DNA of 64,000 bases, from contig JAGFBZ010000817.1 of NCBI GenBank assembly GCA_018398805.1, forward strand, positions 2,331,001-2,395,000, in the 5' to 3' direction. Positions within the stretch are counted from its first letter, which is position 1; each line of letters begins with the position of its first letter. The translations under genes and the position numbers were made by a program. Below, piece after piece: positions 58,191 through 64,000 of this stretch. The notes under the pieces are model-generated. The model searched no databases. It was not told the DNA's origin and worked only from the letters and a program-made list of their open reading frames with translations. This stretch comes from Hirundichthys speculiger (taxonomy: Eukaryota > Chordata > Actinopteri > Beloniformes > Exocoetidae).

Positions 58191-59823
58191 TTATTTTTTT
58201 TTTATAATATTTGTCTTTACGCAAGGACTCGCCTTTTTACGCACCGAAACAAAATAAAAATGTTCTTGTAGAATGCGACTGCATGATCTTTTGTATAATT
58301 TAATTATTTAAGCAGATCTAATTGTTGATGCCGTGCTGTTTCCACAGGTGAGGAGCGCTACATCTGCTGGTACTGCTGGAGAATATTCAAATACCCGAAC
58401 ACGCTCAAGGCGCACGTCCACTTCCACTGCGCGCTGAGCAGCGGCCGGGGGTTCGTGAACAGCGAGCAGGCCAGAGGTACCGAGACCTTCAGCAGGTCGC
58501 CGAAGTCCGGGGACATTCCCACCACCTCCACCTCCCCGAGGAGCGTCCACAGCAACTCGGACTCCGGCAGGCGGACGGTGTCCTCCTTGCCGTTCTTAAA
58601 CAAAACGGGCCTGTCAAAAAAGAGCAGCACCGAGGAGCAGGACAGGGCCCTGGACATGAGCGTGGCCTCTGCCAGGAGCCAGGGACACCTCTTCGGCCTG
58701 GGTGCCACGTCCTCGGTGCTGAGCAGCTTCGGCTTCCACCCGGGCGTGCGCTCTGCCTTCAAACCCACCGGAGTCTCCAAAGTTCCGGGCGCAGACGCCT
58801 CCAGAGAGGACGCCGGCGGGAAGCTCAACGCACTTGGCTTCGGCAAACTCATAGGGAACATGAAACCCATCCGCAACTTGGGCGAGGGCCTAAACGGAGG
58901 AGGGAACCATCCTCCAAAGTGCGCACCTGCTGTTATGGACTCTCCAATGGCACCGTGCGCAAACGCTATCCGGGGCTTCCAGCTGCTGCCTCATATAGAG
59001 GAAACCTCCGCTTTTAAGCACGTGGAGAGCCGGATGCACTCCGGCCTGTCTCCATCTCGTTACCCCCAGATGCCCACCGGACTTCATTTCGAGAGGTTCT
59101 CTCTCCCCCACTTTGACGGTGTTAAAACATACGGCGGAGACTGTAACATCCCCCTGATGCCCTTCACCGTCTATAACGGGGAGCTTGTTGTACAGCTCAC
59201 CTTACTATCCACTCAAATTCCACTTCAGCAACCTCCTCAAATACCCAGAGTCCATGTCTTACTTCGGCGCGCCCTCCCTGAGTCAGGACTTGAGCTCGAT
59301 CACAAACATTGACCGGGAGATCGCCATGCACACGCAGCAGCTGTCCGAGATCGCGGCGGAGAAGAACCGGACGCGGCTGGACTCCATGCCCGCGGGGAGC
59401 GGCGGCACCGCCAGCTCCGGCAAACCCAAAAAGGGCCACCTGTGCCTGTACTGCGGCAAACTGTACTCGCGAAAATACGGCTTGAAAATCCACATGAGGA
59501 CTCACACCGGCTACAAGCCGCTCAAGTGCAAGGTGTGCTTCAGGCCCTTCGGGGACCCCAGCAACCTGAACAAACACATCCGGCTCCACGCCGAGGGAAA
59601 CACGCCGTACAGGTGCGACTTCTGCGGGAAGGTGCTGGTGCGGAGGCGGGACCTGGAGAGGCACGTCAAGTCCAGACACCCCGGACAGACTGTCAAGAAA
59701 CTGGAGGACAAAGCGAGCGGGCTGTTTGAGGACACGGAGCAAAAGAGCGACAACGACAGTGACGTGGACGTGTGTTTCACCGACGACCAGAGCGACCAGG
59801 AGTCGAGCAAAAACCACGACTGA
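54952..59823 (+). CDS. prdm13: prdm13, PR domain zinc finger protein 13
   Basis: Nuclear transcription factor for GABAergic spinal cord and retinal amacrine neurons, known to act downstream of PTF1A. Exons: 54952-55095, 56241-56372, 56483-56603 and 58348-59823, about 620 residues. The PR domain spans exons 1-3: [55 protein letters not shown] and [20 protein letters not shown]. Exon 4 opens with zinc finger 1 ([20 protein letters not shown]). It ends with three C2H2 fingers, including [20 protein letters not shown] and [20 protein letters not shown], and an acidic tail [16 protein letters not shown]. Nearly every landmark matches human PRDM13. The start MQGTKAST parallels human MHGAAR; another in-frame ATG lies at 54928. 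One extra base near 59185 breaks the frame between VYNGEL and YSSPYYPLK. Confidence 0.96.
56241..56372 (+). CDS. prdm13: prdm13 exon 2, PR domain
   Basis: Codes [19 protein letters not shown] then [18 protein letters not shown]. 44 codons, acceptor GGCTCAG, donor GTGCAT. Confidence 0.95.
56483..56603 (+). CDS. prdm13: prdm13 exon 3, PR domain end
   Basis: Codes the PR-domain C-terminal part with EEL and [13 protein letters not shown], then ATPTHDEK. It ends in phase 1 at donor GTAAAG. Confidence 0.95.
57660..58060. promoter_or_regulatory. enhancer-like segment in prdm13 intron 3
   Basis: Non-repetitive, balanced stretch with E-box CAGCTG (57824-57829) and an RBPJ-like CGGGAA (57842-57847) about 18 bases apart, the layout of a PTF1 site, although the second core differs from GTGGGAA. 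Also ATAAACAATGGCC and CATTAAGACGG. Candidate autoregulatory or PTF1A-responsive enhancer. Confidence 0.4.
58114..58182 (+). repeat. (TA)n microsatellite
   Basis: About 35 TA units in prdm13 intron 3, 165 bases before the last exon. Confidence 0.97.
58348..59823 (+). CDS. prdm13: prdm13 exon 4, zinc fingers (frame problem)
   Basis: Holds zinc finger 1, a variable middle with [20 protein letters not shown] and [15 protein letters not shown], then three C2H2 fingers. The first frame runs into a stop at 59310-59312; the correct frame from about 59187 reaches TGA at 59821-59823. Confidence 0.95.
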
Positions 59824-60900
59824 GCTGTCGTAGTGGCCCAGAGACTCCCCAGACACAGCCTTGTGTGGTCTGACATCTTATTTCAGTCTCTCATTTTAAA
59901 CATTCATCCAAAGGCGTCTAAAATACCGCCAAAGTGGGAAAAAAAAAACTTTTTTTTTTCATTTGAGAAATCAAAATATGACAACAGTTTTCGGCATAAT
60001 CTACTAAAAAGTGTTATTCTCATATGTCTTTGTTGATTTCGTTCCTTTAGAGTCTCGTGGCTTTTTCTTGTTGCCACGCTGAAGGTGAAACTGCAGACAT
60101 TTTCACTGCAAACCACTACACTCATATCCTTAAAAAATAAAGACATAAAAAAAAAATCAGTCGTAGGAAACAGTCCGTATGTGCATCTTCTCAAAACCAT
60201 GAAGTCCACATCACAGAAAGCAAAAATGATCCGGCACAAACAATATTTTCCAGTCGTAACAATAAATAACAACTACAACAAATGCGTCCAAAACTGAATA
60301 TGACTTTTAAGCTTGATCCGTTCTTTGCAGTTTAAAAAAGGAGACACGATTTTTATTTTGATTTTTGTGAGAAAATATGTGGTAGTTCACAAAATCTCAG
60401 ATAAAAAAAAAAAGGATCATGTTTCTACAAACTGACTTTAGGAAATAATGAGCCTCTAAAGATCATGATCCTTCTGCATTCATTTGGTGTTGTGAATAAT
60501 GCTCTGATTTCCCACTAAACTGTCAGTTGCACTTTAAAAACAGCAATGGGCATTTCATCTCTACTACAGCTGCAGAATCATCAAAGCGATTAACTTATTT
60601 TTTTCCCCCCATTCACTGATTTAAGACTCTATACTTAAAAATTGCACTTTCTTCCCAAAGCATGCTGTTATTAAAGGCGCAGCCAGCAGCTTCCAATTTA
60701 TTAAGGGATTATTTCCACAGAAAGAAGATGTATTGATAGTTATAGCCTATTGTAAAGCAGCTGTAAAGTATGATATTTCACATTTCAGTGGAGAAGTGTT
60801 GTATATGTGTGTTTATAAGTGATGTTGTCGAAGATGACGATGTTTTAATCCTGTCAAATAAGTGGTTGGTTTTGGAAATAAATTTAATTTAAAACACTGG
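59824..60900 (+). other. prdm13: prdm13 3' UTR
   Basis: AT-rich sequence after the stop with a good AATAAA at 60877-60882, about 1.05 kb downstream. A weaker AATAAA lies at 60137-60142. No other gene. Confidence 0.6.
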
Positions 60901-61460
60901 AAAGTTGTTTCGAGCTGTTCTTTGTATGACAAGCTCTAAGGAAATTTCCGTTTTGCTGTTTTATTCTCTGCTGAAGTTAAAACTGGGTGTAAATATCTGT
61001 TTTTGCACAGCAGAAAATCTGATTCAGTCATTTGTGGCTTTTCTCTTTAATAACAAACATACATATGACACATAGCAAGGCTGCAAGACATCAGTATGTC
61101 CTTTTCCTTTGCATTTTTCTTACTCTTTCATAAAAAAGTATGCCATGAAAAGCGCAAAAGCAGGTAAATTTGTCTGTAATTCAAAGCTCTTCTAAGTGAA
61201 CACCACTGAAGCTGCGTCTCTGCTTGAGAATAAGAAGCATCCAGACCCACTTTTAATGTAAACATATAACACGAAACAGCAGCGTGACAGGTTAAGCTCC
61301 TACAAAAGAGAGGGGAAAGGTGGTCTAAGTAATTATTAATAATTACAGCCATTCATGCTTAACCATTATTATTTTAGGCTATTTGGTGAAACAAAAACAA
61401 AGAAATAAGACAGCCAAAATGGTCAAAGCGTAGGATTTCAGCATTAATTTAAGAGATTAA

Positions 61461-62216
61461 AAAATATGGCATTTACCATTTAGAAATTACAGCCATTTTA
61501 AGCAAAGTCACTCCATTTTCAGGGATTCTAATGTATCTGGACAAGTGACATAGTTGTATAGATAACAATGATTTTTAATACTTGGAATGAAAAATCTTTT
61601 CAGTCAATGACTTTGTGAAGTCTGGAGCCCCTGGACATGATCAGATTCAAAGTTTCCTCCGTGAAGATGCTTTGCAAGCCTTCGCTGCAGTCACCTTCAG
61701 CTGCTTGGTCGAAGGCCTTCCTGCCTTCAGTTTTGCCTCAAGTATCTGATAATCATACTCCAGTCATACAGATCACCGACTTTGAAAATATTCAGTTTCT
61801 TAACCTTCAAAAAGTCTTGAGCTGCTTTTGCAGTACAATTAAAGTCATTATCCATCTGCACTGTTGCCATCAGTGCTGTAATCTCTGAAAATGATCAGAG
61901 TATGGCCCCATACACCTCAGAATTCATCTTGTGTCAGCAGTCACATCATCAACACCAGTGAGCTTGTTTCACCCTTACGAACCCGTGCCATAACACTGCC
62001 TCCACCATGTTAGACACATGATGTGCTCCGCTTTGGCTCATGAGCTATTCCTTTCCTCCTCCATTCTTTTTCTTTTCTTATCATTATGAAACAAGTTTAT
62101 CTTGATTTCATCTGTTGAAATTAATAGTTTCCAGAACACGGAAGGATTTTATCATTTTAGCAGGTACTTTTCTCAAATTGATGGTAATTTCTAAATAGTA
62201 AATGCCATATTTTTGT
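61461..62216 (-). mobile_element. Tc1-like element remnant with inverted repeats
   Basis: Inverted arms of over 30 bases at 61461-61496 and 62181-62216 (AATATGGCATTTACCATTTA at left). Between them the plus strand holds CATAACACTGCCTCCACCAT, the antisense of a DDE transposase segment. The coding sequence is broken. Confidence 0.75.
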
Positions 62217-62389
62217 GAAACCCTTTTAAATTAAGGCTGAAAGTAACACACTGATTACATCTTAATAATTGTATTTCAAGCCTAACTGCATATTTCTTTT
62301 ACAGACCTTTTTTTAAAAAAAATCCCAGTTATACCATTAAACAGAAACATCTGAAGTCTTCTGCTAGAAAATGAGTGTTGCTTTCTTGA

Positions 62390-62700
62390 AATAGAATAGA
62401 ATTTATTACCATTTGCACAGGTAGATTGCAGTGTAGGTTCGTCACAATTCTTGTACGTTTCCCTGAGTTATGTTGAAACAATTCAAAAGGGTTTAAAAAG
62501 GGTTTTTTTAAAAAGTAATAAAAAAAAAAAAGCAGTCAAAAAAATCAGTCATAGATAATAATAAAAAATAACCCAAATTCAATTAAATACAAAAATATTC
62601 TGCACACCAATATAAGTACTATATATAGGTAGTATAGGTACATCAAAATAGGTTCTGGGGGGAACTCACTGTGGTTGTGCAGTGTAAACAGTTCAGAGTT
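62390..62700 (-). mobile_element. LINE 3' tail, inverted
   Basis: Starts with (AATAG)n then AATTTATTACCATTTGCACA, the reversed 3' terminus of a fish LINE. The interior is uninformative. Confidence 0.5.
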
Positions 62701-62716
62701 GCCAATATTGTACATA

Positions 62717-63899
62717 CACTATAGTGCCAAAAGTATTCGCTCACCTGCCTTGACTTCACATATGAGCTTTAGTTCATCTCATTCCTAATCAATATGAAGT
62801 GGGTCCACCATTTGCAGCTAGAACAGCTTCAACTCTTCTTGGAAGGTTGTCCACAAGGTTTAGGAGTGTGTTTATGGGGATTTTTGTCCATTCTTCCAGA
62901 AGTGTATTTGTGAGGTCACACACTGATGTTGGCTGAGAAGGTCTATCTCTCAGTCTCCACTCTAATTCATCTCAAAGGTCTTCTATCGGGTTGAGGTCAA
63001 GACTCTGTGAAGGCCAGTCAAGTTCATCCACACCAGACTCTGCCATCCATTTCTTTATGGACCTTGCTTTGTGTACTGGTGCACAGTCACGTTGGAAGAG
63101 GAAGGGGCCAGCTCCAAACTGTTCCCACAAAGTTGGGAGGATGGAATTGTCCAAAATGTCTGCTGAAGCATTCAGAGTTCATTTCACTGGAACTAAGGGG
63201 CCAAGCCCAGCTCCTGAAAAACAACCCCACACCATAATCCCCCCTCCACCAAACTTTACACTTGGATCAATGCAGTCAGACAAGTACCGTACTCCTCCAT
63301 TAGATTGCCAGATGGAGAAGCGTGATTCTTCACTCCAGAGAACGTTCCTCCACTGCTCTAGAGTCCAGTGGTGGCTGCTTTACACCACTTGGTGATGTCT
63401 GGCTTGGATGCAGCTGCTTGACCATGGAAACCCATTCATGAAGCTCTCTGCACACTGTTGTTGAGCTAATCTGAAGGCCACATGGAGTTTGGAGGTCTGT
63501 AGTGATTGACTCTGCAAAAAGTTGGTGACCTCTTCGCACTATGGACTTCAGCATCCAGTGACTCCGCTCCACCAGTTTAGGTGTCCTACCACTTCATGGC
63601 TGAGTTGCTGTCGTTCCCAAACACTTCCATTTCCTTATAATACAGCTGACAGTTGACTGTGGAATATTTAGGAGCGAGGATATTTCCCGACTGGATTTGT
63701 TGCACAGGTGTCATCCTATCACAGTTCCACGCTGGAATTCACTGAGCTCCTGAGAGCGACCCATTCTTTCACAAATGTTTGTAGAGAACAGTCTGTATGC
63801 CTAGGTGCTTAATTTTATACAGCTGTGGCCATGGAAGTGATTGGAACACCTGATTCTGATAATTTGGACGGGTGAGAAAATACTTTTGGCAGTACAGTG
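62717..63899 (-). mobile_element. Tc1/mariner-like transposon, near complete, inactive
   Basis: 1183 bases between CACTATAGTGCCAAAAGTAT and its inverse ending TACTTTTGGCAGTACAGTG, flanked by TA at 62715-62716 and 63900-63901. The minus strand codes transposase pieces: RRGHQLFAESITTDLQTP, then QRDCAPVHKARSIKKW with a catalytic Asp, and SLDLNPIEDL with the catalytic Glu. Frames are broken between pieces. Confidence 0.9.
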
Positions 63900-64000
63900 T
63901 ATTTAGGATGAGATATGTTGTATGAGTCATTAATATGAAGGGTGAGATATTGCACATTGTTCATCCTAACTCTATTAGTTTTGTTTTGAGGTGAGATGTA

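Noticed and set aside
28206..59823. usp45, tstd3, the filament gene and prdm13 as pseudogenes
   Set aside because: Each has only isolated one-base homopolymer changes with intact splice sites, phases and conserved residues on both sides; assembly error is more likely.
59197..59856. 219-codon minus-strand ORF
   Set aside because: Antisense shadow of the GC-rich prdm13 zinc-finger exon.
1..64000. CRISPR arrays, operons, rRNA or tRNA genes
   Set aside because: None seen; the tandem repeats are eukaryotic microsatellites and a minisatellite. A tRNA cannot be fully excluded without a covariance search.

Overview
The window is nuclear DNA from a teleost fish, probably a percomorph. It is AT-rich and intron-rich, with vertebrate splice sites, many Tc1/mariner and hAT-like elements, 3' ends of fish-type LINEs, and long TA and TAA microsatellites. 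Gene content and order match part of the conserved vertebrate block known in human 6q16 (USP45 - TSTD3 - CCNC - PRDM13). No operon, CRISPR array or prokaryotic feature is present.

Layout: (1) positions 1-34450, minus strand: usp45, a deubiquitinase. Fourteen complete coding exons and the start of a fifteenth are visible, plus a probable 5' UTR exon. The C-terminal His-box end lies beyond base 1. Its introns hold a degenerate LINE, several Tc1-like remnants, a pogo-like MITE, a (TAA)n tract and gene-free segments that resemble conserved non-coding DNA. (2) 35391-38962, plus strand, head-to-head with usp45: tstd3, a single-domain rhodanese with a mitochondrial-type N-terminus. Its introns carry a hAT MITE with a perfect 8-bp target duplication and a tail-to-tail LINE palindrome. 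(3) 40050-41240: a LINE reverse-transcriptase remnant. (4) 44248-48430, plus strand: an 11-exon cytoplasmic intermediate-filament gene with a long Gly-rich tail, perhaps of the thread-keratin gamma type. It lies where ccnc would be expected. (5) 48700-54900: gene-free upstream flank of prdm13 with enhancer-like segments. (6) 54952-59823, plus strand: prdm13, a PR-domain zinc-finger transcription factor, in four coding exons. (7) 60900-64000: 3' flank with two Tc1-like elements.

The most notable pattern is that four otherwise well-conserved genes carry single-base reading-frame breaks. There is one in usp45, one in tstd3, one in prdm13 and three in the filament tail. Each can be explained by one base gained or lost in a short homopolymer run. 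This points to assembly error rather than four independently decaying genes, though only reads can decide. Other observations include an inverted duplicated segment 44 kb apart (about 7650-7910 and 51598-51780), a LINE nested inside a Tc1-like element, and E-box plus RBPJ-like pairs around prdm13, which is a known PTF1A target. I found no convincing undescribed biological system.
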